Part shown: piece after piece, positions 14,722 through 22,793 of the stretch
Numbering within the stretch: the stretch's first letter is position 1
Layout: each line of letters opens with the position of its first letter
DNA from: Virgisporangium ochraceum
Lineage (GTDB): Bacteria > Actinomycetota > Actinomycetes > Mycobacteriales > Micromonosporaceae
Assembly: GCF_016863655.1 (NCBI RefSeq)
Contig: NZ_BOPH01000155.1
Coordinates: 1-41,676 of the forward strand
Length of the DNA stretch: 41,676 nucleotides
Reading direction: 5' to 3'
Translations under genes and position numbers: made by a program
The notes under the pieces: generated by a model
Seen by the model: only the letters and a program-made list of their open reading frames with translations
Database searches by the model: none
Told to the model about the DNA's origin: nothing

Positions 14722-15941
14722 GGCAGCCCGATCTCCGCTGCCCTCGGCAGCTTGTCGAGCTGGGTGAGGTACCGCTCCCTCGCGCGCTGCGACCGGTCGG
14801 CGTCCTCGCCGCGCAGGATCGCGTCGGCCCGGGCGACGCTGCCGTCGGTGTCGAACAGCTCGGTGTGCCGCATGATGCGGTAGAAGTCGTTGTCCTTCAA
14901 CGCCGGACGCAGGAACGCGTGCCAGCCGACCGGGAACATGCGGTACGGGTAGGCGTTCGGCACGGACCCGAGCAGGGCCGGCAGCGGGGCGTCGGGCCGG
15001 CCGAACCACGTGTAGGTGCCGTCGGGACGCCGGGCGATGGAGCTCTGCACGAGCAGGGTCGGCACGCCCTTCAGGACGAGCCGGCACATCGACGTCGAGA
15101 CGTAGTTGGTCGACAGGTACAGGTCGCACGCGGCGGTGATCCGGGCGAACTCGTCGGCGGGCAGGTGACTGTACTGGCGCAGCCGCGGGATCTCCCGCGA
15201 GGAGCCGATCTCCGGGGTGCCGACGCAGACGACCACGGGGTCGCCGGCCACCCGGGCGAGGATCTCGTCGAGCGCGGTGAGGCAGGCGGCGATGAACGGC
15301 ATCCGGCCCGGGTAGGACAGGTGCCTCTGCTGCCAGGCCGCCGAGGTCACCAGGATCATCCGGTCGCTGGTGCCGAGGCCGAGCTCCTCCCGGGCCAGCG
15401 CGCGTTCCCGCGCACCGATCGGGTCCAGATCCTCGAACAGCGGGTACCGGACGGTCCGGTCGTCGCGCGGCGGGTCCGGCGGCACGATCGGGGTCGGCTG
15501 CAGCAGGCGGCGGTAGCGGTCCAGCGTGACGCCCCGCATGCCCTTGGTGTAGAAGCCGTACGTGTCGACCCGGCCGCCGGAGCGGGCGAAGTCGTAGATG
15601 TCGATCCCGCTGACCGGCACCCCGAACAGGTCGAGGTCGTCGAGGGTGAGGCCGTAGTGCCGCTCGCAGAACGCGTAGTTGAGGAAGTCGGCGAGAATGA
15701 CCGCCTTCGGCTCGTACCGGCGGCGCACGTCGCGCAGGAGCATCACATTGAGCTTCCCGCTGCCGGGAACGAGCGTCTCGAACCGGAAGCCCTTCGCCCG
15801 GGTCTGCGCGACGTGCGACGGCGGGATGACGAACACCGGTTCGATGCCGGCGCCGCGTTGGCGCTGCGCGAGGTCCAGCGCCATCTGCAGCTCGCCGTAG
15901 GACCAGAAGCTGGTGACGATGTAGCACGCGTAGGTGGTCAT
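14718..15941 (-). CDS. GT-B-fold glycosyltransferase-like protein (copy 2)
   Basis: A 407-aa protein with the N-terminal start YACYIVTSFWSYGELQMALD, a mid-region linker rich in Pro and Asp, then MILVTSAAWQQRHLSYPGR and CDLYLSTNYVSTSMCRLVLKG followed by VPTLLVQSS, equivalent to the donor-site region of GT-B enzymes. Similarity to the 13450-14721 protein in the closing motif (FPVGWHAFLRPAL here, FPWGWARFLDTVL there) says the two arose by duplication. ATG 15941, 4-nt overlap with the helical partner gene. Could be active as a pair or as one catalytic and one helper subunit. Confidence 0.75.
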   Translation of the reverse strand: MTTYACYIVTSFWSYGELQMALDLAQRQRGAGIEPVFVIPPSHVAQTRAKGFRFETLVPGSGKLNVMLLRDVRRRYEPKAVILADFLNYAFCERHYGLTLDDLDLFGVPVSGIDIYDFARSGGRVDTYGFYTKGMRGVTLDRYRRLLQPTPIVPPDPPRDDRTVRYPLFEDLDPIGARERALAREELGLGTSDRMILVTSAAWQQRHLSYPGRMPFIAACLTALDEILARVAGDPVVVCVGTPEIGSSREIPRLRQYSHLPADEFARITAACDLYLSTNYVSTSMCRLVLKGVPTLLVQSSIARRPDGTYTWFGRPDAPLPALLGSVPNAYPYRMFPVGWHAFLRPALKDNDFYRIMRHTELFDTDGSVARADAILRGEDADRSQRARERYLTQLDKLPRAAEIGLP

Positions 15942-16606
15942 GTCACCCGCTCCCTCGGTTGGGTGAGCAACCGGCAGCGCCGGGTCAGCTCCGCCCGCAA
16001 CGCGGGCTGTCCGTCGAGCTCCGGGCGCCGCAGCGCGATGACGACCGGCACCGCGAGCTGGGTGGCCATCGCCGGCGCCGGCCCCGCGTCGGTGCGCGAC
16101 AGCCCCGCCCTCAGGGCCTCCCAGGCGTGGGGTTCGTCGCCGTCCATGAGGGCCTGCACGGCGAGCAGGCAGTACGGCGCGAGGCCGTACGGGGCGCGCG
16201 GGTCGGCGGCGGACCGCAGGTCGACCAGGGTCCGGGCGTCGTCGCGGGCGGCGGCGAGCCCGTAGCTTCCGGGCAGGAGGAACGCGATCATCTCGTCGGC
16301 CTCGTCGCTGTGCAGCATCGTCAGGTACGACGCGCGCATGAACCGGGCCGGCCAGTGGTCGGGCCGCAGCGACACGGCGGTGCTGAGGTGGTCGAGCGCG
16401 GAGGTGAGAAGGCTGTGCTTGCGCAGCGAGTGCGCGGTCACGTCCATCAGCGCCCACGCGGCGAGACCGGCGTAGAACCAGTTGTCGGCGTGCGAGCTTC
16501 CCGCCGCCCGCACGAACTCGTCCACGATCCGCGGTGAGGCGTTGAGCCGCACGACGAGCTCGATGGTCGCGAGGGCGTCGTCGTCTTCGCGGCGGGGCTC
16601 ACGCAC
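15938..16606 (-). CDS. TPR-like helical partner protein 1
   Basis: A 222-aa all-helical protein from GTG 16606, chosen because GGTGGG lies 4 nt upstream; GTG 16615 is the alternative. Helical pairs such as NWFYAGLAAWALMD and ALDHLSTAVSLRPDHWPARF look like degenerate TPR units. It is homologous to the protein at 17555-18208 (ALSRCLDIDPSWWLPRYLR there). Each of the two is encoded directly after a radical SAM gene, so it probably binds that enzyme or holds its peptide substrate. No RRE/PqqD-like domain is visible in the cluster, so these could replace it (inference). Confidence 0.72.
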   Translation of the reverse strand: MREPRREDDDALATIELVVRLNASPRIVDEFVRAAGSSHADNWFYAGLAAWALMDVTAHSLRKHSLLTSALDHLSTAVSLRPDHWPARFMRASYLTMLHSDEADEMIAFLLPGSYGLAAARDDARTLVDLRSAADPRAPYGLAPYCLLAVQALMDGDEPHAWEALRAGLSRTDAGPAPAMATQLAVPVVIALRRPELDGQPALRAELTRRCRLLTQPRERVT

Positions 16607-17546
16607 GGGACCCACCGCCCGCGGGCACGAACTCGTCCCAGCCGAACGCGTCGATGTACTCCTTGTAGACCCCGCCGCACCGCACCCGCTGGGGGCAGCC
16701 GACGCACGGGGATCCGTGCACCCGCATGGCGTGGTCCATGTATTCCTCGTAGTCGTCGAGGACGTTGTTGCGGAACAGCATCTTGAACTTCTGGCGGTCC
16801 CAGTCGACGACGTGGTGCTCGTTGCCGGTGATGGTGCAGAACGGGAAGCCCTCCAGCGTCAGCACGGTGCCGCTGGCCACGACCCGGCGCACAGCCTGCG
16901 CCACGTACGGTTCGATGTCGCGGTACCGCGGGGTGACCTGGTGGAAGTTCTTCATCGCCGTGCCCTGCGTGTGCAGCGCGGAGATGTTGATGTGGTCGAC
17001 GCCGAGGTCGACGACGAGGCTCATGATGTCGGGCAGGTCGGTGTAGTTGAGCTCGCTGACCACCGAGTTGGTCCGTACGTGTGCGCCGAGCGCCTTGACG
17101 TTGCGGATGCCGTGCACGGCGTGCCGGAGGCTGTTCGGCACCTGCGTGATGGCGTCGTGGACCGCCGACCGGCTGCCGTGCACCGACACGACGAACTTCT
17201 CGACGCCGAGGTCGACGCATGTGCGCGCGAAGTCGGGGCGGGACAGCTTGCGGGCGTTGGTCTGCAGGATGACCGTCGGGTAGCCGAGGTCGCGGATGGC
17301 GGTGAGGATCTCCAGGAAGTCGCGGCGGGTGGTCGCCTCGCCGCCGTGCAGGTTGACGCCGAGGTACCCGTGGCCGGCGTTCTCCTCCAGGAAGGAGAGC
17401 ACGCGCTCGCGCGAGACGAGGTCTTTGAGGATCGACGGGCTGTCGACGACGCAGAACTGGCACCGGTTGTTGCACCGGTCGGTCAGATGGATGCTGAGCA
17501 TCCGTTCGGTCTCGGACGACCGGAGGTCGCTGCCGGACGCGCTCAT
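16599..17546 (-). CDS. Radical SAM enzyme 1 with C-terminal auxiliary Cys cluster
   Basis: A 315-aa cytosolic enzyme. The [4Fe-4S]-SAM motif is C25-x3-C29-x2-C32 (CNNRCQFC), followed by NLHGGEATTRRDF with the GGE SAM-binding motif. C-terminal cysteines C281, C284, C290 (PCVGCPQRVRCGGVYKEY), perhaps with the Cys in GFPFCTIT, form a shortened SPASM/twitch-like auxiliary cluster site typical of peptide-modifying enzymes. It is a paralogue of radical SAM 2 at 18205-19164. The stop overlaps the start of partner protein 1. Likely modifies the precursor peptide; chemistry cannot be read. Confidence 0.93.
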   Translation of the reverse strand: MSASGSDLRSSETERMLSIHLTDRCNNRCQFCVVDSPSILKDLVSRERVLSFLEENAGHGYLGVNLHGGEATTRRDFLEILTAIRDLGYPTVILQTNARKLSRPDFARTCVDLGVEKFVVSVHGSRSAVHDAITQVPNSLRHAVHGIRNVKALGAHVRTNSVVSELNYTDLPDIMSLVVDLGVDHINISALHTQGTAMKNFHQVTPRYRDIEPYVAQAVRRVVASGTVLTLEGFPFCTITGNEHHVVDWDRQKFKMLFRNNVLDDYEEYMDHAMRVHGSPCVGCPQRVRCGGVYKEYIDAFGWDEFVPAGGGSRA

Positions 17547-17554
17547 GGGAGCTC

Positions 17555-18208
17555 CTAGGCGTAGTGGAGTGGCACGGACCCGGGGTAGATCGTGAGTCCG
17601 GTGGTCCTCAGGGACGCGGCCGCGTCGTCGTACCCGGCGTGCCGCAGGAGCAGAACCGCCTCGCGGAACGGGAGGTCGAGGTAGGGCAGCGAGATGCCGG
17701 CCGGTGCCGGCGCGACGGTGTCGACCGCCGACGCGAACTCCTCGACGGCCTTGTCGACCGCGGACCCCTCCCGCAGACGCTGGCGCAGCAGGGCGGCGTG
17801 CGTCGACAGGAAGTACGGCGGTGGTCCGGCCACCCCGGCCTGGTCGGACAGCAGCGTCTCGAGGTCACGCGCGGGTGGCTCCGCGTCCACGCCCGGGACG
17901 GTGTCGACCAGCACGCTGTTGATCTCCATCCGGAGGTAGCGGGGAAGCCACCACGAGGGGTCGATGTCCAGGCAGCGCGACAGCGCCTGCGCGGCGGCCA
18001 CCTGGTGCGGTCCCTTGTCCGAGTCGTTCGGGTCGTTGAGCAGGAACACCGCGCGGCACAGGCCATAGTCGAGGACCGCCTGCGGTTGCGCGAGCGGATC
18101 CTCGAACCGGTCGCGCAGCCGCGTGAGGACCGTGCGGGCGTTGCCCATCCGGGCGCACAGCGCGAGGGTGGCCGCCAGGTCGACGTCCGCGCGGGTGATG
18201 AGCCTCAT
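17555..18208 (-). CDS. TPR-like helical partner protein 2
   Basis: A 217-aa helical protein starting at ATG 18208, overlapping the radical SAM 2 stop by 4 nt. Segments ADVDLAATLALCARMGNAR, HQVAAAQALSRCLDIDPSWW and PFREAVLLLRHAGYDDAAAS have TPR-like spacing. It is a homologue of partner protein 1 (15938-16606). The gene order enzyme-partner, enzyme-partner shows that a two-gene unit was duplicated. No catalytic motif; likely a binding or scaffold protein. Confidence 0.75.
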   Translation of the reverse strand: MRLITRADVDLAATLALCARMGNARTVLTRLRDRFEDPLAQPQAVLDYGLCRAVFLLNDPNDSDKGPHQVAAAQALSRCLDIDPSWWLPRYLRMEINSVLVDTVPGVDAEPPARDLETLLSDQAGVAGPPPYFLSTHAALLRQRLREGSAVDKAVEEFASAVDTVAPAPAGISLPYLDLPFREAVLLLRHAGYDDAAASLRTTGLTIYPGSVPLHYA

Positions 18209-19164
18209 GCCGTCGCCTCCTGCCGGTACGGCTCGAACGCGGAGTCGCCGTGGACGTCGAGGTAGTCGCGGTACACCCCGCCGCACTCGGCCCGCACCAG
18301 ACACGACCCGCACGCGTCGGTGCGGACCCGCGTGGTGGTCGTCACGAACGAGTTGAAGTCGTCGATGGTCAGGTCGTGGAACGTCACCTTGAGGTTCTGC
18401 GAGCGCCAGTCGACGTGGAGGTCCTCGTACCCCGGGCAGGTGCAGTACGGCACCCCTTCCAGGGTGACCACGAGCCCGGCCGCCCGGGCGGTGTCGATCG
18501 CCTCGACGAGGTACGGGCGGCAGATGTCGTAGGGCACCAGCGACGCGCGTGCGAACGACTGCGGCTGCAGCGCCGACAGGTTGAGGTGGTCGACGCCGAC
18601 GGAGGCGCACAGGGCGGCGATCGCCGGTAGCTCGGTGACGTTCTCGGCGCACACGACGGTGGTCACCCGCAGCGCCGCGCCGCCCTCCTTGATGCGCTCG
18701 AAGCCGCGCAGGGCGAGGTCGAACGCCTTGGCGTTGCGGGTGATCCGGGTCGACGTGGCCGCGGTGGACCCGTGGAAGCCGCAGGCGAACATGTCGACGC
18801 CGATGCGGTGGACCGACTCGGCGTAGGCCCGGTTGCTCATCCGCAGCGCGTTGGTCTGCAGGATGACCCGCCGGTAGCCGCGGGTGCGGATCTCCTCGAG
18901 CAGGTGCAGGAAGTCCTTCCGCAGTGTCGGTTCCCCACCGTGGATGTTGACCGTCGACCAGTCGGCCGGGGGATGGGCGTCGAGGACGGCGATGATCTGG
19001 GCCGAGCTGACCGTCTCCCGCCGACCGGCGGCCGTGTCGGCGGCGCAGAACACGCACGCCTCGTTGCACAGGTCGGTGAAGTGCAGGCTGATCGTCCGCG
19101 CGTCGTACAGCCGTCCGCGGGCCAGGGGAACCGACGGCCGGTACGCACCGGTCAACGTGGGCAT
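18205..19164 (-). CDS. Radical SAM enzyme 2 with C-terminal auxiliary Cys cluster
   Basis: A 319-aa enzyme with C33-x3-C37-x2-C40 (CNEACVFC), VNIHGGEPTLRKDF (GGE motif), GVPYCTCPGYE in the later barrel, and C285-x2-C288-x5-C294 (ACGSCLVRAECGGVYRDY) at the C-terminus, the same spacing as in radical SAM 1. The ATG at 19164 overlaps the precursor stop by one base (TGATG), tying it to the precursor gene. It probably acts on that peptide, with partner protein 2. Confidence 0.93.
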   Translation of the reverse strand: MPTLTGAYRPSVPLARGRLYDARTISLHFTDLCNEACVFCAADTAAGRRETVSSAQIIAVLDAHPPADWSTVNIHGGEPTLRKDFLHLLEEIRTRGYRRVILQTNALRMSNRAYAESVHRIGVDMFACGFHGSTAATSTRITRNAKAFDLALRGFERIKEGGAALRVTTVVCAENVTELPAIAALCASVGVDHLNLSALQPQSFARASLVPYDICRPYLVEAIDTARAAGLVVTLEGVPYCTCPGYEDLHVDWRSQNLKVTFHDLTIDDFNSFVTTTTRVRTDACGSCLVRAECGGVYRDYLDVHGDSAFEPYRQEATA

Positions 19165-19502
19165 CAGAGCCTCTCGTCTCCGACGTCGTACTCCTCGTCC
19201 AGGTCGAGGAAGTCCTCCGCCGAGTAGGCGTCGTCGTCGGCGATGTCGGCCTCGTCGGGCGTGTAGACCGCCGCGTCGGCCGAGAAGTACTCGGCCAGGT
19301 TCTCCGGGGTGAGCTTGTCGAAGTCGCTCTCCTCCAGGGTCTTGACCATCAGGATCTGTGCCTGGCTGAGGTCGTAGCCGGCCAGCGCCGCGTCGGGATC
19401 GGTGAGCAGCTGCTTCTTGAAGACCCGGTCGGTGACGATCCGGTTGAACAGCCGGCCGATCTCGGTGCCCTCGGCGCCGCCGGTGGGTGTCGTCTCGGTC
19501 AT
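19164..19502 (-). CDS. Putative RiPP precursor or carrier peptide, acidic Tyr-repeat tail
   Basis: A 112-aa protein lying between a B12-type radical SAM gene and radical SAM 2. AAGGGA lies 7 nt before ATG 19502. Residues 17-72 are helical: LFNRIVTDRVFKKQLLTDP then DAALAGYDLSQAQI, a pattern like the LigA-type/NHLP-type leaders ('LL-DP-xAL-xx-Y-xLS'). Residues 76-112 are extremely acidic (16 Asp/Glu of 37) with Tyr at 80, 93 and 105, each opening a segment: YTPDEADIADDDA, YSAEDFLDLDEE, YDVGDERL. There is no Cys and no double-Gly cleavage site. It is best read as a modified-peptide precursor with three Tyr-led units; an acidic carrier protein that holds a small molecule is the main alternative. 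Confidence 0.75.
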   Translation of the reverse strand: MTETTPTGGAEGTEIGRLFNRIVTDRVFKKQLLTDPDAALAGYDLSQAQILMVKTLEESDFDKLTPENLAEYFSADAAVYTPDEADIADDDAYSAEDFLDLDEEYDVGDERL

Positions 19503-19521
19503 GTCAGGTCCCTTCCCAGGG

Positions 19522-21201
19522 TCAGTGGACGATGGAGTCGAGCATCCGCAGCATCTGGCGGGTCTCGTAGAACTCCGGCCGCTGCATGTCGTGGAGCAGG
19601 GTGAGACGCTTGCGCCCCTCCCGCCGGATCTCCGCGTGGTCGCGGCCGCCGACCTCGTCGAAGCCGTAGATGTCGAAGTTGTTCGGCATGGTGGTCAGGT
19701 CGCGGCCGCTGCGGAACCAGGCGAGGTTCTGCGCCAGCAGGCTCTCGTACGTGTAGAGGTCGCGGACGATGGTCATGCCGAACGCCTCGGGCTGGCGCCC
19801 CATCGTCGAACTGGGCACGACGAAGTACCGGTTGGCCTGGAAGTAGTTGACGAGGTCGCGGTGACCGTGCAGGAACCGCACGGTGCGGGCGAAGTCGTGC
19901 ACGGTCTCGTGCGGGAACCCGACGATCATCTCCAGGTTGGCCCAGATGCCGAGCCGGCGGCACAGGTCGAGACCCGCCTGCACCCGGTCGACGGTCAGGC
20001 GCTTGTTGACCACCTTCATCAGCCGCTCGCCGCCGGTCTCCATGCCGAACCAGAGGGTCTGGCAGCCGGAGTCGCGGATCCGGGTCAGCAGGTCGAGGTC
20101 GAGGTTGTTGAACCGGGCGCAGTCCTGCCACCGGATCCGCAACCCGCGCCGGGCGACCTCCGCGCAGAACTTCTTGACGAAGCTCTTCGAGAGGTTGAAG
20201 TAGTTGTTGTAGAAGTAGAAGTAGGGGGTGTCGTACTCCGCGGACAGGTACTCCAGGTCGTCGACCACGCGCTCCGCCTCACCGATGACGAGCGGGTCGG
20301 TCCGGTCGCTCTCGGCGCAGAACGCGCACGCGTACGGGCAGTGGTAGTTGAACGTGTAGGGGATGACGAGCGTCGGTATCCGGCCCCGCGGCGGGTTGCG
20401 GTGGTACACCCGCTGCGCGTACTGGGTCAGCGTCGGCGGCCACTTGAACAACTGCTCGTTGTTGGCGGCGCGGGCCTTCGCGGGGTCCGCCGCCGTCGAC
20501 TCGTCCTCGATCCAGTGCCGGTACCAGCTGAGGTCCAGGCCGTGGAAGTCCGGCCGCAGCACGGCGGCGCGGGCCTTGGGCGTGAAGGTGATCCGGCCGT
20601 CCGGCTGCCGGGCGACGAGCCCGTCGACGGTCGTCGACGCGCCGGGCCAGCCCGGTTCGTGGGCGTGCCGGGCGATCTCGTCGAGGGAGCGGTGCCCCGG
20701 TCCGACGATGATGAACCGGAAGGCGCGGGTCAGCGCGTTCCACAGGTCGCGGTAGACGTCCTGGAACAGGGTGAGGTAGTAGATGTTGTTCCCGCCGATC
20801 GCGACGGGCACGCCGAAGCGGTCCTGGACGAACCGGGCGAGCAGGAATCCACTGTGGATCGGCATCCAGCTGAAGCTTCCGCCGAGGGAGACGCCGACAA
20901 TGTCCAGTCCCGCAAGGGGTTTGCCGCTCAGCAGCACGTCGCAGAACCGGTCGATGCCCGGGTCCGGGCGGCCGGCCAGGTAGCCGAGCACCCGGTCGCG
21001 GTCGTACAGGAACTCGAGGTCGGCGCCTCGGAGAACGCCGTCGTCGTGCGCGCGCAGCAGGTCGGTGTCGAGGTCGTACTGGTCGACGGTGTGCCCGGCG
21101 GCGCGCTGGTACGCGGTCAGCACGCCCAGCGTTCCGGGTGGCAGGGACAGTCCAGTGTGGAGGGTCTGCTCGCTCGGCGAGAGCAGGAGGGCCATCTTCA
21201 C
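19522..21201 (-). CDS. B12-binding-type radical SAM enzyme
   Basis: A 559-aa enzyme. The N-terminal ~190 residues have the Rossmann-type layout of a cobalamin-binding domain (SLPPGTLGVLTAYQRAAGH, LDIVGVSLGGSFSW, VPVAIGGNNIYY, FIIVGPGH), without a DxHxxG motif, as is normal for this class. The radical SAM motif is C288-x3-C292-x2-C295 (CPYACAFC), followed by FYFYNNYFNLS, WFGMETGGERLMKVVNK and MIVGFPHET. Such enzymes often methylate unactivated carbons or make C-C bonds. GTG 21201 overlaps the nucleotidyltransferase stop by 4 nt; ATG 21195 is possible. It precedes the precursor by 19 nt. Confidence 0.92.
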   Translation of the reverse strand: MKMALLLSPSEQTLHTGLSLPPGTLGVLTAYQRAAGHTVDQYDLDTDLLRAHDDGVLRGADLEFLYDRDRVLGYLAGRPDPGIDRFCDVLLSGKPLAGLDIVGVSLGGSFSWMPIHSGFLLARFVQDRFGVPVAIGGNNIYYLTLFQDVYRDLWNALTRAFRFIIVGPGHRSLDEIARHAHEPGWPGASTTVDGLVARQPDGRITFTPKARAAVLRPDFHGLDLSWYRHWIEDESTAADPAKARAANNEQLFKWPPTLTQYAQRVYHRNPPRGRIPTLVIPYTFNYHCPYACAFCAESDRTDPLVIGEAERVVDDLEYLSAEYDTPYFYFYNNYFNLSKSFVKKFCAEVARRGLRIRWQDCARFNNLDLDLLTRIRDSGCQTLWFGMETGGERLMKVVNKRLTVDRVQAGLDLCRRLGIWANLEMIVGFPHETVHDFARTVRFLHGHRDLVNYFQANRYFVVPSSTMGRQPEAFGMTIVRDLYTYESLLAQNLAWFRSGRDLTTMPNNFDIYGFDEVGGRDHAEIRREGRKRLTLLHDMQRPEFYETRQMLRMLDSIVH

Positions 21202-21950
21202 GGCAGCACCGCCTGCGCCAGGTCGGCGGCGTCGAACCGCGGGTCACCGTCGATGCGCTGGAGGTCGTCGGCGTAGTTGATGTTGGCGTAGGCCGAGCAC
21301 ACCGGGAACCAACCCACGCGCCGGCCCTCGTCGACCATCGTCTGCAGCAGGCCCGGCAGGTCGCGTTCCTGACGCTGCGGGCTGAACGGGGTGCGCTCGA
21401 TGAGTTCGAAGGTGTCCGGCGGCAGCGCGACGATTCCGGTGCCCATCAGGTCGTTGAGCGCCACGACGGGCTTCTCGACGAGGCGGTGCACGAGCCGGTC
21501 GGCGCCGCACAGGAGGGTGTAGGTCCGGCGGATGAGCTCCTCCGGCTGTCCCGGTACCGCGCCGAGCAGGGCGTCGTAACGGGAGAGGTCGTCGAGCATG
21601 TCCCCGAACCGGGGCTCGACCATCACCTCGTCGCCGAGCAGCAGCAGGAACTGGCGGCCCCGCACCGAGGGTGCGGCGCACTGCAGGGCGTGGACGAGCC
21701 CGCGCTGGCGGGACTGTTCGTGGTACGTGACCGGCACACCCCGGTACCGGTCGCCGAAGTGACGCATGACGGTGTCGGCCTGGTAGCCGACCACGAGGAC
21801 GATCTCGTCGATACGGTCCAGGTCGGCCAGCCGGGCCACGATGTGCTCGACGATGGGCCTGCCCCGGTGCGGGATCATGCACTTGTTCCGGAGACTGGTC
21901 ATCGCTCCGAGTCGTGTCCCTCGTCCGGCGGCGAGAACTACGGCCTTCAT
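21198..21950 (-). CDS. Nucleotidyltransferase (sugar-1-P or alcohol-P type)
   Basis: A 250-aa protein with the NTP-transferase signature AVVLAAGRGTRLGAMTSLRN, the 'K-P' region degenerate to KCMIPHRGRPIVEH, IVLVVGYQADTV, QRGLVHALQCAAP and the metal-binding FLLLLGDEV. This matches RmlA/GlmU/LicC-type enzymes that activate sugar or alcohol phosphates as NDP derivatives. It is the first gene of the operon: GGGGGGAG lies about 5 nt before ATG 21950. It probably supplies an activated donor for the two GT-B-like proteins; no sugar-modifying enzymes other than the aminotransferase are nearby. Confidence 0.88.
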   Translation of the reverse strand: MKAVVLAAGRGTRLGAMTSLRNKCMIPHRGRPIVEHIVARLADLDRIDEIVLVVGYQADTVMRHFGDRYRGVPVTYHEQSRQRGLVHALQCAAPSVRGRQFLLLLGDEVMVEPRFGDMLDDLSRYDALLGAVPGQPEELIRRTYTLLCGADRLVHRLVEKPVVALNDLMGTGIVALPPDTFELIERTPFSPQRQERDLPGLLQTMVDEGRRVGWFPVCSAYANINYADDLQRIDGDPRFDAADLAQAVLP

Positions 21951-22114
21951 ACCGCTCCCCCCTCAGGTCGGCGATCAGGCGACACGGCTGCCGGTGATCT
22001 TCCATTGGCAGCCTTTGATGGAGAGTCTGCGACCGCCGGTCGTTGTGGCAGAAGGGTCCTTGGACACCGTCTGTCCGGTCCGTAGTGCCTATCGGCCGGT
22101 ACCGATCGACCCGC
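21951..22114 (-). promoter_or_regulatory. Likely promoter region of radical SAM operon
   Basis: The 164-nt gap upstream of the first operon gene must hold the promoter unless transcription enters from the sugar transferase gene. No clear -35/-10 pair stands out. GGAC and GTCC arms near 22060-22085 could form a weak stem. Confidence 0.3.
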
Positions 22115-22702
22115 TCACCGGTGTGCGCGAGGGGTGCCCGCCTTCACGTTGCCGCGGCTGGTGACGATCGCGGCCGCGGCCCGGCCCAGCAGCCGCAGAT
22201 CGACGCCGACGCCGGCCATCCGGGTGTAGCGGACCTCCAGCGCGAGCCGGGTGTGTGCCGACGCCGCGTTGTACCGGCCGCGCAGCACCAGGATCGCGTA
22301 GCTGACCAGCCCGGGGCGCACCGACAGCACGGTGCGCCACCGCGGGTCGGCCAGGTCGACCCGGTCGGGTTCGGTCGGTCGCGGACCCACCAGCGCGAGG
22401 TCGCCGCGGACGACGTTGACCAGCATCGGTAGATGGTCGAGCGAGAACCTGCGCAGGAACCCGCCGACGGCCGTGAGGTGCGGGCCGCCGTCGCCGTCGC
22501 GCATCGTCCGGAACTGGTAGAGATCGAAGGGGACGCCGTCGCGGCCCAGCCGCGGAGACCGGCGCAGCACCGGTCCGGCGCCCTGGATCCGCAGGGCGAT
22601 CGCGGCGCTGACGGTCGCCGGCGCGGTGAGGACGAGCAGCGCGGCACCGACCACCCGATCGGCGGCCTCGCGTGCGATGGACGGCCCGTTCGATGCCGGC
22701 AC
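22115..22702 (-). CDS. Bacterial sugar transferase (polyprenyl-phosphate sugar-1-P transferase)
   Basis: A 195-aa protein of the WbaP/PglC catalytic-domain family. It has an N-terminal hydrophobic segment (VVGAALLVLTAPATVSAAIAL), LYQFRTMRDG (the K/Q-F-R-S/T-M motif), FSLDHLPMLVNVVRGDLAL and VGPRP, all standard for the family. It would transfer a sugar phosphate from an NDP-sugar to a lipid carrier at the membrane. Start is uncertain: GTG 22702 is chosen as it just precedes the first conserved helix. It is co-directional with the operon, 164 nt upstream, so it may or may not belong to the same pathway. Confidence 0.85.
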   Translation of the reverse strand: MPASNGPSIAREAADRVVGAALLVLTAPATVSAAIALRIQGAGPVLRRSPRLGRDGVPFDLYQFRTMRDGDGGPHLTAVGGFLRRFSLDHLPMLVNVVRGDLALVGPRPTEPDRVDLADPRWRTVLSVRPGLVSYAILVLRGRYNAASAHTRLALEVRYTRMAGVGVDLRLLGRAAAAIVTSRGNVKAGTPRAHR

Positions 22703-22793
22703 CCACCCAGGGTACGGCGCAGGTATTTTCGCGCCGGCCCGGCGGCTCTCATCCCACGACACGACCGGAGCCCGGGTGGGCGAGGAGGGCCAC

